64,000 nt of DNA from assembly GCF_001922985.1 (NCBI RefSeq), contig NZ_MRUH01000020.1, positions 1 through 64,000 of the forward strand, given 5' to 3'. Source of the stretch: Teredinibacter waterburyi (GTDB lineage Bacteria > Pseudomonadota > Gammaproteobacteria > Pseudomonadales > Cellvibrionaceae). The translations under genes were made by a program, and so were the position numbers. Under the pieces are notes generated by a model that did not search any database, had not been told where the DNA came from, and saw nothing but the letters and a program-made list of their open reading frames with translations. Numbering within the stretch: position 1 is the stretch's first letter; each line of letters opens with the position of its first letter. Positions 48,484-57,730 of this stretch are shown in pieces.

Positions 48484-48838
48484 TTGAGTCGACCGATAAG
48501 CCGGGTTCTGTCGTGGACAATCATTCATCTCGCACCTGCGTCACCACAGGCCTCTAGCGACCTACCCGAATCCAGTGCGGGTCGCACCTGTAGGATTCCT
48601 ATTTGGTCTTGCTCCGAACGGGGTTTACCATCGCCGCAGACTGTTGCCAGCTGCGCGGTGCGCTCTTACCGCACCTTTTCACCCTTACCGAATGCGAACA
48701 TCCGGCGGTTTCCTTTCTGCTGCACTTTCCGTAGGCTCGCGCCCCCCAGGCGTTACCTGGCGTTCTACCCTATGGAGCCCGGACTTTCCTCCCCGCAACC
48801 ACCGAAGTGGGTACAGCGCGATTGTCTAGTCAACTCAG
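48484..48838 (-). ncRNA. rnpB: RNase P RNA (M1 RNA, class A)
   Basis: The minus strand contains the class A RNase P core: GGAGGAAAGTCCGGGCTCC near the 5' end, GTAAGGGTGAAAAGGTGCGG and ACGGTAAACCCC-like middle parts, CAAGACCAAATAGGAATCC, and AGAACCCGGCTTATCGG at the 3' end, pairing with the first block as P4. The ends pair as P1 (GAGTTGAC at 48829-48836 with GTCGACTC at 48486-48493), which sets the limits to within a few bases. A T-run follows on the minus strand. The RNA makes the 5' ends of tRNAs. The mraZ-rnpB neighbourhood matches related gammaproteobacteria. Confidence 0.95.
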
Positions 48839-49088
48839 GCGCCACGTTACCAAACAATGGGGCTACAGCTCAATCTATCTCGGTGAATAACATTATTTTT
48901 CCTCAATTTTCGCAAAGAATAGGCGAAACCCTAGGCGATACTCAGTCGGAGCGAGGAATTGCAGGTAGATACGCCATCGAAAGCTCGACGAACACCCAAG
49001 AGACGGAAATATAGAAGTAGGCGTGAACACGCGGGTAAAGCGTGCTCACAACCAAAAGAAGGGGATAATTTAACGAAAACTAAGAGAA
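48839..49088. other. Region between rnpB and erpA
   Basis: No gene is seen in these 250 bases. A ten-base stem (GTGAACACGC at 49023-49032 and GCGTGCTCAC at 49040-49049, one wobble) lies 40 bases after the erpA stop and may end its transcript, although the T-run is weak. The rnpB promoter must lie in the left part. Confidence 0.5.
49023..49049 (-). terminator. Possible erpA terminator hairpin
   Basis: The stem is ten bases with a G-U wobble and a seven-base loop, placed just past the erpA stop. A T-rich but not continuous tract follows on the minus strand. Confidence 0.4.
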
Positions 49089-49451
49089 TTAGATGGAAAA
49101 GGAAGAGCCGCAGCCACAAGTACTGGAGGCGTTAGGGTTTTCCACCGTAAATTTTGACCCCTGTAAACCCTCCTGATAATCAAGGCGAGCGCCAACCAAA
49201 TAGGGGTAGCTCATCGAATCGACCACCACGGTAACGCCTTCGCGCTCGATACGAGCATCATCCTCACCGCAAGCTTCGTCAAAAGCAAAGCCGTACTGGA
49301 ACCCGGAACAACCGCCGCCAGTAACGTATACCCGCAGTTTTAAGTCCGGATTGCCCTCCTCATCAACCAAGCTTCGCACCTTGGCCACCGCATTTTCGGT
49401 AACCAAAAGGGGTTCTGGAACGAAGGTTTGTGCACCTGAAGAATCAGCCAT
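49089..49451 (-). CDS. erpA: ErpA, iron-sulfur cluster insertion protein
   Basis: This 120-residue A-type carrier delivers Fe-S clusters to apo-enzymes, including isoprenoid synthesis enzymes in E. coli. The three ligand cysteines are in [11 protein letters not shown] near residue 50 and CGCGSSFSI at the C-terminus. The start is the ATG at 49451 ([10 protein letters not shown]) with an AGGAG ribosome site; a reading frame open to 49529 gives an unlikely 26-residue extension. The neighbours bactofilin, DUF6776 and argC keep the same order in Pseudomonas-like genomes. Confidence 0.95.
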   Translation of the reverse strand: MADSSGAQTFVPEPLLVTENAVAKVRSLVDEEGNPDLKLRVYVTGGGCSGFQYGFAFDEACGEDDARIEREGVTVVVDSMSYPYLVGARLDYQEGLQGSKFTVENPNASSTCGCGSSFSI

Positions 49452-49553
49452 GTCAGCTCCTGAGAGCGCAGCAAGCAGCTGCTGCGCATATGAATTACGT
49501 AAACCGAGATGGATTATCCAATTAACCAAGCAATTTGGTCAAGTATTATGACG

Positions 49554-50000
49554 CTAGCCTGCATTCACAGGCTGCGATGATGCCTTAACGGGCTCCGGCT
49601 TGGCTGGCGTTGACCGTGATGCAGACTCGGCCTCAGCTTTTTCGGTCATATGCACCAAATTTCCATTAACCTCGGCGCCTTTAACCATCTCTATTACGCG
49701 ATAGTGAACATTGCCATTAACGACCGCTTTAGCCGCTAACTCCAAATGCTTACTGCAATAGACATCGCCATTCACACTGCCATTAATAATAATTTTTGGC
49801 GCGTGAATTTCACCGTTAACAACACCTTTGGTACGAACTCGAACGAGTGCATCCGCACCCTTTTCTGCAGAAACATTGCCGTGCACCGTGCCTTCAATAT
49901 CAAGGGTACCGGCGAAACGAACATTCCCTTCGATTGCTAAAGGGTGATCAAAAATCGTATGCCCACCGTTTGCAAATGGGTTTTCTTTTTTCTTAAACAT
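49554..50000 (-). CDS. Bactofilin (BacA/B family cytoskeletal protein)
   Basis: This 148-residue protein belongs to the polymer-forming bactofilins. The central right-handed beta-helix is built from repeated short strands (EGNVRFAGTLDIEGTVHGNV, GEIHAPKIIINGSVNGDVY, VNGNVHY, VNGNLVHM). The N-terminal MFKKKENPF is a short membrane-binding tail, and the C-terminal tail is Ala/Ser/Glu/Pro-rich. Bactofilins scaffold cell-wall or pole-linked proteins; the partner here is not shown. It lies directly downstream of the DUF6776 protein (3 bases), which may be its membrane partner. Confidence 0.9.
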   Translation of the reverse strand: MFKKKENPFANGGHTIFDHPLAIEGNVRFAGTLDIEGTVHGNVSAEKGADALVRVRTKGVVNGEIHAPKIIINGSVNGDVYCSKHLELAAKAVVNGNVHYRVIEMVKGAEVNGNLVHMTEKAEAESASRSTPAKPEPVKASSQPVNAG

Positions 50001-50003
50001 TGC

Positions 50004-50747
50004 CTAGGTCTCCTCAACCAGCCAGCCGAATCGTTTTTCTACAGTTACCGGCGTTTTGCCAGTTGATTTTGCTACCAGTTCGATCCGTTCTGGCTCAAAA
50101 CCTTCAGGCAGAGAGAGTACCCCCTGCACAGTTTGAAAATACTTAAATCGCAACCGAATAGCCTTTTCCGAAACAGAGTCAGACAACTGATTCAACGAAA
50201 ACGTAGCGTCAAAGCCGTTTAATCGGCCGATGATATTAAACGTCAATGTACCGGTCAAAAGCTCGTGATTAGTTGCTAACTGCTGCAATACGACCTTGTA
50301 ACCGAACGCACGAGTTTTATCGGTTTCCACGATCTCAACCGCGCCAAAATTCAAACCACGCTTGTTATCCGTAGGCGCCATTAAATTGCGATAAAAACTG
50401 TTTTCCTCTTCCAGCTGAGATAGCTGGTCTTTCAACTGGATAACTTCCTGACGCACACTCTCCGCAGATTGCCGATCGACCTCTGCACCTAGATTGATAT
50501 TTGCCAATTGCTGCTGCAACTCCTCAACGCTAACGCGACTAGTTGCCAATTCCTGCTCAAGCCGCGCGAGATCCGCAGATGTTTGCGCCTGCCCAGCCTT
50601 GCCATCTAGCAGCCCCTTAAAATAAGCTCCACGAACGCCAGCTGCGGCAGTCAGCAACAGTACAAGAATGAATAACATACGCTGCCAAGGTCGATTCTCG
50701 ACCACTTTAAGCGGGCGCAGCTTAGTACCTTTTACAACCGGCATCAT
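50004..50747 (-). CDS. DUF6776-type membrane protein with coiled coil
   Basis: This 247-residue protein has a basic N-terminus, one membrane segment (about residues 24-45), a coiled coil (about 55-120 with repeated LEQEL and LQQQL) and a C-terminal beta-rich domain (about 130-245, RGLNFGAVEIVETDK then FRYKFQ-like strands). It matches the unnamed family usually found between argC and the bactofilin gene in Pseudomonas relatives; the family name is from memory of that context. A periplasmic domain on a coiled-coil stalk suggests a scaffold working with the bactofilin. Function is unknown. Confidence 0.7.
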   Translation of the reverse strand: MMPVVKGTKLRPLKVVENRPWQRMLFILVLLLTAAAGVRGAYFKGLLDGKAGQAQTSADLARLEQELATSRVSVEELQQQLANINLGAEVDRQSAESVRQEVIQLKDQLSQLEEENSFYRNLMAPTDNKRGLNFGAVEIVETDKTRAFGYKVVLQQLATNHELLTGTLTFNIIGRLNGFDATFSLNQLSDSVSEKAIRLRFKYFQTVQGVLSLPEGFEPERIELVAKSTGKTPVTVEKRFGWLVEET

Positions 50748-50777
50748 CTCTCCTTTTGTTATTTTTATTGTGGCCTG

Positions 50778-51818
50778 CTACGGCAATAGCGCTGGCGCCT
50801 CTAAGCCAAGCGTTTCACTAAATCCAAACATAATATTCATATTTTGAATACCTTGACCGGATGCACCTTTAGTCAAATTATCAATCACAGCCATAACCAC
50901 CACGGTACCCTTTTCCTGGGGTTCGATTATGGACAATCTGCACATATTAGAACTTTTGACCGAGCGTGTTTGAGGGCAACTACCCTGAGGCATTACATCC
51001 ACAAAAGGTTCGCTGGCGTATCGTTGCTCATAAAGTGACTGCAAATCGGTGCCAGATGTTTTAAGCCGCGCATAAAGGGTGGAGTGAATGCCGCGAACCA
51101 TAGGCAGTAAATGAGGCACAAACGTCACCGACGCTGGGCTAGTCCCAGAAGGCTGGAAAGCCCGCAAACCCTGTTCAATTTCGGGTAGGTGACGATGCCC
51201 AGCAACACCGTAAGCTTTAAAACTATCGGACACTTCGGACAATAAGAAGTCAATTTTGCCTTGGCGCCCCGCGCCGCTGCTACCAGACGCGGAGTTGGCG
51301 ATCAGATGTTCCGGATCGACTAGATCATTTTCAAGTAGCGGGAGGAAGCCGAGCTGAACGGAGGTAGGATAACACCCAGGGCAAGCAATTAACCTCGCGG
51401 TTTTAATCGCGGCTCGATTAACCTCAGGCAAACCGTAAACGGCCTCCGCCACCAAGTCTGGACAGCCATGAGCTTGGCCGTACCATTTCTCCCAGGTGGG
51501 GATATCTTTAATCCGGAAATCGGCAGAGAGATCAATGACTCGAGCGCCGCCGCTAATAAGGCTCTGCATCATCGATTGCGCAACGCCATGTGGCGTTGCG
51601 AAAAACACGACATCGCACGCCAACAACTGATCCAAATCCGGCTCGCTGAAACAAAGGCTATAGTGGCCGCGCAAGTTCGGGAATAGGTCCGAGACGGGTT
51701 TGCCCGCCTCTCCTCGAGAAGTAATAACGTCTACGCTTACCTCTGGATGCTGAGCCAAAAGACGCAACAGTTCCACTCCGGTATAGCCCGTACCACCGAC
51801 AATGCCGACTTTAATCAC
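50778..51818 (-). CDS. argC: ArgC, N-acetyl-gamma-glutamyl-phosphate reductase
   Basis: This 346-residue NADPH-dependent reductase makes N-acetylglutamate semialdehyde in arginine synthesis. I start it at the GTG at 51818 ([21 protein letters not shown]), with an AGGGGAAG ribosome site; an ATG at 51902 adds 28 residues unlike the family. The NADP motif is [14 protein letters not shown], and the catalytic Cys is in [13 protein letters not shown] near residue 145. [14 protein letters not shown] near 208 carries the conserved His. The dimerisation and C-terminal [13 protein letters not shown] blocks are intact. Confidence 0.95.
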   Translation of the reverse strand: MIKVGIVGGTGYTGVELLRLLAQHPEVSVDVITSRGEAGKPVSDLFPNLRGHYSLCFSEPDLDQLLACDVVFFATPHGVAQSMMQSLISGGARVIDLSADFRIKDIPTWEKWYGQAHGCPDLVAEAVYGLPEVNRAAIKTARLIACPGCYPTSVQLGFLPLLENDLVDPEHLIANSASGSSGAGRQGKIDFLLSEVSDSFKAYGVAGHRHLPEIEQGLRAFQPSGTSPASVTFVPHLLPMVRGIHSTLYARLKTSGTDLQSLYEQRYASEPFVDVMPQGSCPQTRSVKSSNMCRLSIIEPQEKGTVVVMAVIDNLTKGASGQGIQNMNIMFGFSETLGLEAPALLP

Positions 51819-52000
51819 TAAACTTCCCCTCTCTATTGCTGCCGAGGTGAACTCACAGGGCAACACTGCACAAGATAACAATTCAAAGACCTGATGATTC
51901 ACAGCAAAAGTTAAGCTAACTTAACCTAGGCGAGGCCCCAACACGAACCGCGTATGATAAAGTTCTTTACGCCAAACAGAAAGGAACCCGTTCGCTGAGC

Positions 52001-53824
52001 ATGAAAATTAAACCTTATCGCGCCAAATTCAACGAACACCTCACTCGCTTTCGCCATTCGCTTGCGTATATTGACGCCCTCCCTCAGCTGACCCTGCTCG
52101 GCTTTTTTATTGGCACTATCACTGGCTGTTTTATTGTTCTATTTCGTTTTGTTGTAGATAGCCCATTAGCCTTTTTTTTGGATGGCAAATCGGACTCGTT
52201 TGAATTGCTCTCCGTAAATGATCGTACCCTACTGATCTTTGGCGGCGTTTTCGCACTCGCGATTCTCATTCACTTTTCTGACAAGAAGTTTCGTGACCTT
52301 AGTGTCAGCCACGTTTTGGATCGTCTCCACAATTATCAAGGCAAACTGCCAGCGGCAAATTGGATGTTGCAATTTAGCGGCGCGGCGGTGGCTCTAATAA
52401 GCGGCCAGTCAGTTGGCCGCGAGGGGCCGGCCGTCCACTTGGGCGCCGGCATCGCCAGCATGTTCGGCCGCTGGTTAAAACTACCCAACAACAGCATGCA
52501 CACCCTAATCGCTTGCGGTGTAGCGGCTGCCATCGCTGCATCGTTTGACACCCCCATGGCGGGAGTTATTTTCGCCATGGAAGTGATTATGATGGAATAC
52601 ACCATTATCGGCTTTGTTCCGGTCATTATGGCATCGGTAATGGGCACCATGATCAGCCAAGCCGCATTTGGCCAAAGCGGGCTAATTCTCACCGGCAGTA
52701 GCGACATCAACAGCCTGCTAGAGCTTCCCTATATGGTGGCTGTTGGCTTGGTTATCGCCATCTGCGCCGCAACTTATATCAAGTTGAATATTATCGTACT
52801 ACGCTTTCAAACCTATCCGATATTGCCGCGTCTGTTGGCCGCTGGCGCGCTTACGGCTTTGGTCGCCTCTCAAGTGCCCGAAATAATGGGGCTAGGTTAC
52901 GATACAGTGAATCAAGCTATGACGGGCGAACTGCTACTCGGCGCGTTAGTAATCATTGCAATAGCGAAATTATGTGTCACCCCCGTGGTTATCGCTCTCG
53001 GTATTCCCGGCGGCGTTATTGGCCCACTTCTGGTCATTGGCGCCTGCGTTGGTGGAGCAATGGAAATTTTAATTAGCACACTATTTCCTCAACTCGATAC
53101 CAGCATCGGAATTTACGTTATTCTCGGCATGACCGGTATGATGGCCGCAGCACTAAATGCTCCACTGGCGGCGTTAGTCGCAGTGTTAGAACTCAGTTAT
53201 AACCCCAATATGATTTTCCCCGCGATGCTAGTAATCGTCGTCGCTTGCGTGAGCACTCGTCAGTTTTTCAAACTGAATAGTATTTTTATTGAACAATTAA
53301 AATACACCGGCCGCACCTTGGATTTCGGCCCAGCCAACCAAGCACTGCGCCGTGCAGGGGTGCGGAGTATTATGAATACACGCTTTGCCAACGGCACGAT
53401 AAAAGTCAGCCTGAGCGAAGCCCAAAGGTTACTTGAGAAGGGCCCTGTTTGGGTGGTATACGAAGAGGACGGTAGTAAACACGCGATTCTCGCAGCCGAT
53501 CTAGCGAAAGCGGTAGAAGCCGAAAAGAAAATTGCCTTTGAGCAAGAATTAGCCGCAAGTGAAAATAAAGATACCAGCGACGAAGTAACGACTGCGCAAG
53601 AGATAGACCTCAGCGAGATCGCGGGCCGCCGCATCAACCTTGCACCAATTCACGAGTCAGCAAGCCTGCTTGAAGCATTAAAAGCCATAAAGGCCAAAAA
53701 TACCGAAGGTCTCTTTATCTCCAAACCCTTTTCACCGCTATCCGGCGACGTGCTGGGAATTGTGACTTTAACGGCCATCGAAAACTATTATCAACCGAAG
53801 GAGTTCAAAAATGCTGTGGGTTAA
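52001..53824 (+). CDS. ClC-family chloride channel or transporter with C-terminal CBS region
   Basis: This 607-residue membrane protein belongs to the ClC family. SGQSVGREGPAVHLGAG at residues 134-150 contains the gating-glutamate motif GREGP (Glu141), and IPGGVIGPLLVIGA near 335 corresponds to the third anion-site motif GxFxP with Val-Ile in place of Ile-Phe. The first motif GSGIP is not seen where expected before residue 120, where it reads SVSHVLDRL. The C-terminal 170 residues look like a pair of CBS domains split by a charged insert (about 505-535). It could be a Cl-/H+ exchanger or an anion channel; selectivity cannot be told. It overlaps hemJ by 14 bases. Confidence 0.88.
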   Translation: MKIKPYRAKFNEHLTRFRHSLAYIDALPQLTLLGFFIGTITGCFIVLFRFVVDSPLAFFLDGKSDSFELLSVNDRTLLIFGGVFALAILIHFSDKKFRDLSVSHVLDRLHNYQGKLPAANWMLQFSGAAVALISGQSVGREGPAVHLGAGIASMFGRWLKLPNNSMHTLIACGVAAAIAASFDTPMAGVIFAMEVIMMEYTIIGFVPVIMASVMGTMISQAAFGQSGLILTGSSDINSLLELPYMVAVGLVIAICAATYIKLNIIVLRFQTYPILPRLLAAGALTALVASQVPEIMGLGYDTVNQAMTGELLLGALVIIAIAKLCVTPVVIALGIPGGVIGPLLVIGACVGGAMEILISTLFPQLDTSIGIYVILGMTGMMAAALNAPLAALVAVLELSYNPNMIFPAMLVIVVACVSTRQFFKLNSIFIEQLKYTGRTLDFGPANQALRRAGVRSIMNTRFANGTIKVSLSEAQRLLEKGPVWVVYEEDGSKHAILAADLAKAVEAEKKIAFEQELAASENKDTSDEVTTAQEIDLSEIAGRRINLAPIHESASLLEALKAIKAKNTEGLFISKPFSPLSGDVLGIVTLTAIENYYQPKEFKNAVG

Positions 53825-54236
53825 AGCCCTTCATATTATTTCCGTCGTATGCTGGTTTGCGGTGTTATTTTATTTGCCGCGACTGTTTGTTTATCACGCC
53901 ATGGCGGACAACGACACCCTGCGCGAACAGTTTAAAATTATGGAACGTCGCCTTTATTATGGGATCGGTGTCCCTTCATTAATCGCAACCTTGGGATTTG
54001 GCGCCTGGGCCGTGGTTTATGCTTGGGAATACTACTTCGCAAGCACCTGGTTTTGGATAAAGATTGCCCTGGTTCTAGTGCTGGTGATTTATCACCACGT
54101 CTGTGGCTATTACGTAAAACAATTCAAAAAAGACAAGGTGACACGTAACCACGTTTTTTTTAGATGGTTTAACGAACTACCCACGGTCTTACTAATAGCG
54201 ATCGTTTTGTTAGTGGTACTAAAGCAGCCGTTTTAG
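53811..54236 (+). CDS. hemJ: HemJ, protoporphyrinogen IX oxidase
   Basis: This 141-residue protein of four membrane helices oxidises protoporphyrinogen IX to protoporphyrin IX in haem synthesis. LWVKALHIISVVCWFAVLFYLPRLFVYHA at the N-terminus holds the conserved His and Arg of the UPF0093/HemJ family, and VYHHVCGYYVKQFKKDK-like residues near the third helix are the second block. The gene overlaps the ClC gene by 14 bases and is likely translated with it. hemL lies 1.8 kb downstream, so the region groups two haem genes. Confidence 0.9.
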   Translation: MLWVKALHIISVVCWFAVLFYLPRLFVYHAMADNDTLREQFKIMERRLYYGIGVPSLIATLGFGAWAVVYAWEYYFASTWFWIKIALVLVLVIYHHVCGYYVKQFKKDKVTRNHVFFRWFNELPTVLLIAIVLLVVLKQPF

Positions 54237-54250
54237 TACTTTCTGACAAG

Positions 54251-54280
54251 GAGCTGGCAAGACAGCGGAATTGCCAGCTC
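54251..54280. repeat. Perfect ten-base inverted repeat after hemJ
   Basis: GAGCTGGCAA and TTGCCAGCTC flank a ten-base loop, 14 bases after the hemJ stop. There is no T-run on either strand. It may end the ClC-hemJ transcript in a rho-dependent or processing-based way, or serve as an RNA stabiliser. Confidence 0.6.
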
Positions 54281-54427
54281 GCTAAAACCTCCAAACAGTT
54301 AAACCTCCAAATAAGCTTAACGCCAAAGCCCGCTATGCTAAACTGCTAGCAACTCCCTAGTTCGCACAGCCCTCTCAACAACACGCAGCGAAACATAGGT
54401 GACGTCGTACAATAGAGGCAAATACCC

Positions 54428-55270
54428 ATGATGCCATACAGTGCAAACCCACCCATTATTCTTAGCTTTGCAACTCTGGACCCGTCTGGTTCTGGCGGTC
54501 TTTCTGCGGATATTGAAACAGCCGCAAGTCTCGGCTGCCACTGCGCGCCAATTGCGACGGCATCGGCCCTAGAAGGCTTCGCCAGTCATACCGAAACCTT
54601 GGCGACGGAAGCTCCCGTAGTAATATCCCAGGCGCGCTCCGTGCTCGAGCACATGCAAATCGCGGCGATAAAAATTGGCTTCTTGGGCTCAGTTGCCAAC
54701 ATTGAGGCCGTGCATACCATTTTACGTGACTATGAAGAAGTCCCCGTCGTCGCCCATCCAGCACTCTGCCTTTGGGATGAAGAGCAAGGCGACCAAATCG
54801 ACTACCCAAAAGCGTTTAACTCGTTAATTGTTCCACTCTCGACAATTGGCATATTTTCACTCTACGAAGCCCGCACCATCGCCGCAGAAACCGACACCAT
54901 TACCACCACTGCCCGAGCGCTGAACAGCAACGGTTGCACCTATACCCTGATCACCGGTACCGGCGAGAACCACCCAGCATTCCGCAATAGCTGTTATTTC
55001 GACCGCGGTCTATTTCAGCACTACTCGTGGGAGCAAGAGGCGCCAACCTGCCACGGAGCATCAAGCACTATGGCGATGAGCGCAGCGGCCTATTTGGCTC
55101 ACGGCAGTGACGCCATTCAAGCTATTGAGCAGGCGCAAAATTTCACCTGGCAAACCTTGCGGGCGTCTCGCGAACTCGGTTTTGGCAAGCGTACCCCGCA
55201 CCGATTTTTTTGGGCCGACCAAAATATCGAAGCACCGACAAGCCTGCCCGCTTCACATCGCAACCACTAG
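54428..55270 (+). CDS. thiD: ThiD-like HMP-P kinase with degenerate active site
   Basis: This 280-residue protein has the ribokinase-like fold of ThiD, which phosphorylates hydroxymethylpyrimidine phosphate for thiamine synthesis. The context (thiD-thiE-hemL) and LDPSGSGGLSADIETAASLGC near residue 18 support the family. Several conserved sites are altered: the DPVL block of the family reads HPALC (near 117), the usual Asn-Glu region is absent, and the GSGCT anion-hole/Cys motif reads CHGASSTMAMSA near 210. It may be inactive or have changed specificity. The start and length are otherwise normal. Confidence 0.75.
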   Translation: MMPYSANPPIILSFATLDPSGSGGLSADIETAASLGCHCAPIATASALEGFASHTETLATEAPVVISQARSVLEHMQIAAIKIGFLGSVANIEAVHTILRDYEEVPVVAHPALCLWDEEQGDQIDYPKAFNSLIVPLSTIGIFSLYEARTIAAETDTITTTARALNSNGCTYTLITGTGENHPAFRNSCYFDRGLFQHYSWEQEAPTCHGASSTMAMSAAAYLAHGSDAIQAIEQAQNFTWQTLRASRELGFGKRTPHRFFWADQNIEAPTSLPASHRNH

Positions 55271-55344
55271 GCCGTAGCAGAGCGCATAGGCCCAGCACCT
55301 GCTAGAATGCCGCCCCTCGTTCATCGACTTATGGAAGCCTTGCT

Positions 55345-56025
55345 GTGTCACAGATCCGCCCCTCGTCAAACTCAAGGCCTGCGAACATTAGCCCTGTAGC
55401 CCCGCTTTACGCCATAACCGATTCCAAGTTAATGCCAGGAATACAGCTCTTGGAAAAAGTCGAGCAAGCGCTTACCGCCGGAGTGCACTGGGTTCAGTAT
55501 CGCGATAAATCCAAGGATAAGCGCAAGCGACTTGCAGAAGCTTCGGCGCTGATGACACTGTGCAGTGATCACCGTGCGCTGCTCTTTATTAATGACGATC
55601 TAGAATTGGCAAAAGCCATTGACGCCCCAGGCTTACACCTCGGTCAAAGCGACACCCCCGTAGCCGTGGCACGCGAACGTCTTGGCGACAAAATCATTAT
55701 CGGCGCTACCTGCCATGCCTCGCTCGACCTCGCTCAGCAAGCTTATAACGCCGGTGCAAGTTATCTGGCCTTTGGGCGGCTGTTCAGCTCTCACACCAAG
55801 CCAAACGCCGAGAATGCTCCACTGAGTATATTGGCAGAGGCAAAGCTTCGGTTTCAGTTACCCATCGTCGCCATCGGTGGTATCAATGCCAACAACGCCG
55901 CAGAGGTTTATGCTGCCGGCGCCGATAGCCTCGCGCTTTGCCACCACCTTTTTAGCGGCGATGATGTACAATCCCGCGTTCAAACTTTGCGTTCACTTTT
56001 CCCCGTTCAACCCTGCGAGTATTAA
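55345..56025 (+). CDS. thiE: ThiE, thiamine phosphate synthase
   Basis: This 226-residue TIM-barrel enzyme joins HMP-PP and thiazole phosphate into thiamine phosphate. [12 protein letters not shown] at about residue 21, [16 protein letters not shown] (the QxRxK pyrophosphate site) near 50, [23 protein letters not shown] near 90 and [11 protein letters not shown] near 170 are the family blocks. The start is a GTG at 55345. It lies 74 bases after thiD and one base before hemL. Confidence 0.93.
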   Translation: MSQIRPSSNSRPANISPVAPLYAITDSKLMPGIQLLEKVEQALTAGVHWVQYRDKSKDKRKRLAEASALMTLCSDHRALLFINDDLELAKAIDAPGLHLGQSDTPVAVARERLGDKIIIGATCHASLDLAQQAYNAGASYLAFGRLFSSHTKPNAENAPLSILAEAKLRFQLPIVAIGGINANNAAEVYAAGADSLALCHHLFSGDDVQSRVQTLRSLFPVQPCEY

Positions 56026-56026
56026 C

Positions 56027-57307
56027 ATGTCTGAATTCAGCAGCGCCTTCCAGCGCGCCCAAAAAACCATTCCAGGCGGCGTCAACTCGCCGGTCAGAGC
56101 CTTCAAGGCCGTTGGTGGTGAACCCGTATTTGTGGCGCGAGCGAAAGGGGCTTACCTTTACGACATTCACGATAAACGATATGTCGATTACGTACTCTCT
56201 TGGGGGCCGATGATTCTCGGCCATGCCGATGACGACGTATTATCTGCCGTACAAGAAAAGATGCAGCTAGGCCTGAGCTTTGGCGCACCCACCGAAATTG
56301 AAACCGACCTTGCCGAGCGCATCTGCGAGATTATGCCCGGCTGCGACAAGATACGTTTTGTCAGCTCAGGAACCGAAGCCACCATGAGCGCTATCCGGTT
56401 GGCGCGCGGCTTCACAGGGCGCGATAAAATCGTTAAATTCGAAGGCTGCTACCACGGCCATTCCGATTCGCTATTAATTAAAGCCGGTAGCGGCGCGCTC
56501 ACCCTTGGGGTACCCAGTTCACCCGGAGTTCCCGCCTGCTTGGCGGAGCACACAGTAACGCTTACCTATAACGATACTGAGCAGGTGCGCCGCTTTTTTG
56601 CAGAACAGGGCGAGCAAATTGCCTGTGTGATTGTTGAGCCCGTTGCCGGCAACATGAACTGCATACCACCCGTGCCCGGGTTTCTGGAGGCTTTGCGTGA
56701 AGTGTGTAGCGCATCAGGCGCACAGCTGATCTTGGACGAAGTGATGACAGGGTTCCGCTTAGGATTAACCGGCGCACAAGGCTACTACGGCATAGAGCCA
56801 GACTTGACCACCTTCGGCAAGGTAATGGGTGGCGGCATGCCTGTGGGCGCGTTCGCGGGCAAAGAAGAGGTGATGAATCACATTGCGCCACTTGGCCCTG
56901 TATACCAAGCGGGCACGCTATCGGGGAATCCTGTGGCTATGGCCGCCGGCCTAACAACCCTGAATAAAATCGCCCAGCCAGGCTTTTACGAGCCACTGTT
57001 CGCGAAAACGTCTCGGTTGGTTGCAGGCTTGGAAGATATCGCCAAGGTCGCCGGTATTCCTTTTACCACTAATCACGTCGGCACAATGTGGGGCGGATTC
57101 TTCACGGAAGAGAAAACTATAACCAACTACCAGCAGGTTATGGCCTGTAACAATGAGCGCTTCAATCGTTTTTTTCACGGGATGTTGGAGCAGGGAGTCT
57201 ATTTGGCACCGGCTTCCTACGAAGCGGCATTTATGTCTGCAGCCCACACTGAAGATGACATCGACTTCACCCTAAGTGCTGCAGAAAAAGTATTTAGCAA
57301 ACTTTAG
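56027..57307 (+). CDS. hemL: HemL, glutamate-1-semialdehyde 2,1-aminomutase
   Basis: This 426-residue PLP enzyme makes 5-aminolevulinate, the first haem precursor of the C5 pathway. The start is the ATG at 56027 ([26 protein letters not shown]); a frame open to 55877 runs through thiE and is not used. The PLP lysine is in [16 protein letters not shown] near residue 265, and [13 protein letters not shown] near 238 precedes it. [18 protein letters not shown] near 118 binds the phosphate. Length is normal. Confidence 0.97.
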   Translation: MSEFSSAFQRAQKTIPGGVNSPVRAFKAVGGEPVFVARAKGAYLYDIHDKRYVDYVLSWGPMILGHADDDVLSAVQEKMQLGLSFGAPTEIETDLAERICEIMPGCDKIRFVSSGTEATMSAIRLARGFTGRDKIVKFEGCYHGHSDSLLIKAGSGALTLGVPSSPGVPACLAEHTVTLTYNDTEQVRRFFAEQGEQIACVIVEPVAGNMNCIPPVPGFLEALREVCSASGAQLILDEVMTGFRLGLTGAQGYYGIEPDLTTFGKVMGGGMPVGAFAGKEEVMNHIAPLGPVYQAGTLSGNPVAMAAGLTTLNKIAQPGFYEPLFAKTSRLVAGLEDIAKVAGIPFTTNHVGTMWGGFFTEEKTITNYQQVMACNNERFNRFFHGMLEQGVYLAPASYEAAFMSAAHTEDDIDFTLSAAEKVFSKL

Positions 57308-57385
57308 CTATCAACTTTTCTACACTATCAACTTTTGTCGATAGCCAGATGTGAAGTACAAACCACGGCTGCGAACTTTCGCAGC

Positions 57386-57730
57386 CTAGTTATCGTCAAT
57401 TTGGCTGATCAATTCATCAATCACCTTTAGATCGGCATCGGCAATATCAAGAATATGAAAACCGGCCCAGTTGCGGTCGTCGCCTACGGTTTCTCTTACC
57501 CAAAGGCATTCTGCACCAATACTAAGCGTGCTTACGTCGCCGATCGGCTCGGACAAAAAGAAGTTCAACTGATAGAGACAGTTTTCTTTAACACTGTCTC
57601 CAATCAGCATAAAACCCTCTTGATTCAAGTTAACGATGCGACCGAGTTCCTGATCGAGCATCGCATCAAAAACCACAACGATTTGTTGTACTGCGACTCT
57701 GGGGAGTCGACGACTATCATTGTCACCCAT
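57386..57730 (-). CDS. PilZ-domain protein, probable c-di-GMP receptor
   Basis: This 114-residue single-domain protein has the PilZ c-di-GMP motif. RRLPR near residues 7-11 supplies the RxxxR arginines, and IVNLNQEGFMLIGD near 32 is the second motif (family D/N-x-S-x-x-G, here N-x-N-x-x-G with Gln-Glu). WAGFHILD near 88 is the usual last strand. It probably binds c-di-GMP and passes the signal to a partner. The gene starts on the last base of the DUF1631 gene (one-base overlap), so the two are co-translated. Confidence 0.88.
   Translation of the reverse strand: MGDNDSRRLPRVAVQQIVVVFDAMLDQELGRIVNLNQEGFMLIGDSVKENCLYQLNFFLSEPIGDVSTLSIGAECLWVRETVGDDRNWAGFHILDIADADLKVIDELISQIDDN

Noticed and set aside
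48484-49014. A 176-codon open frame on the plus strand
   Set aside because: It covers the RNase P RNA gene on the other strand and has no protein-like features.
54281-54427. A possible TPP riboswitch before thiD
   Set aside because: The conserved CTGAGA and the 3' pyrimidine-sensing core were not found in the leader.
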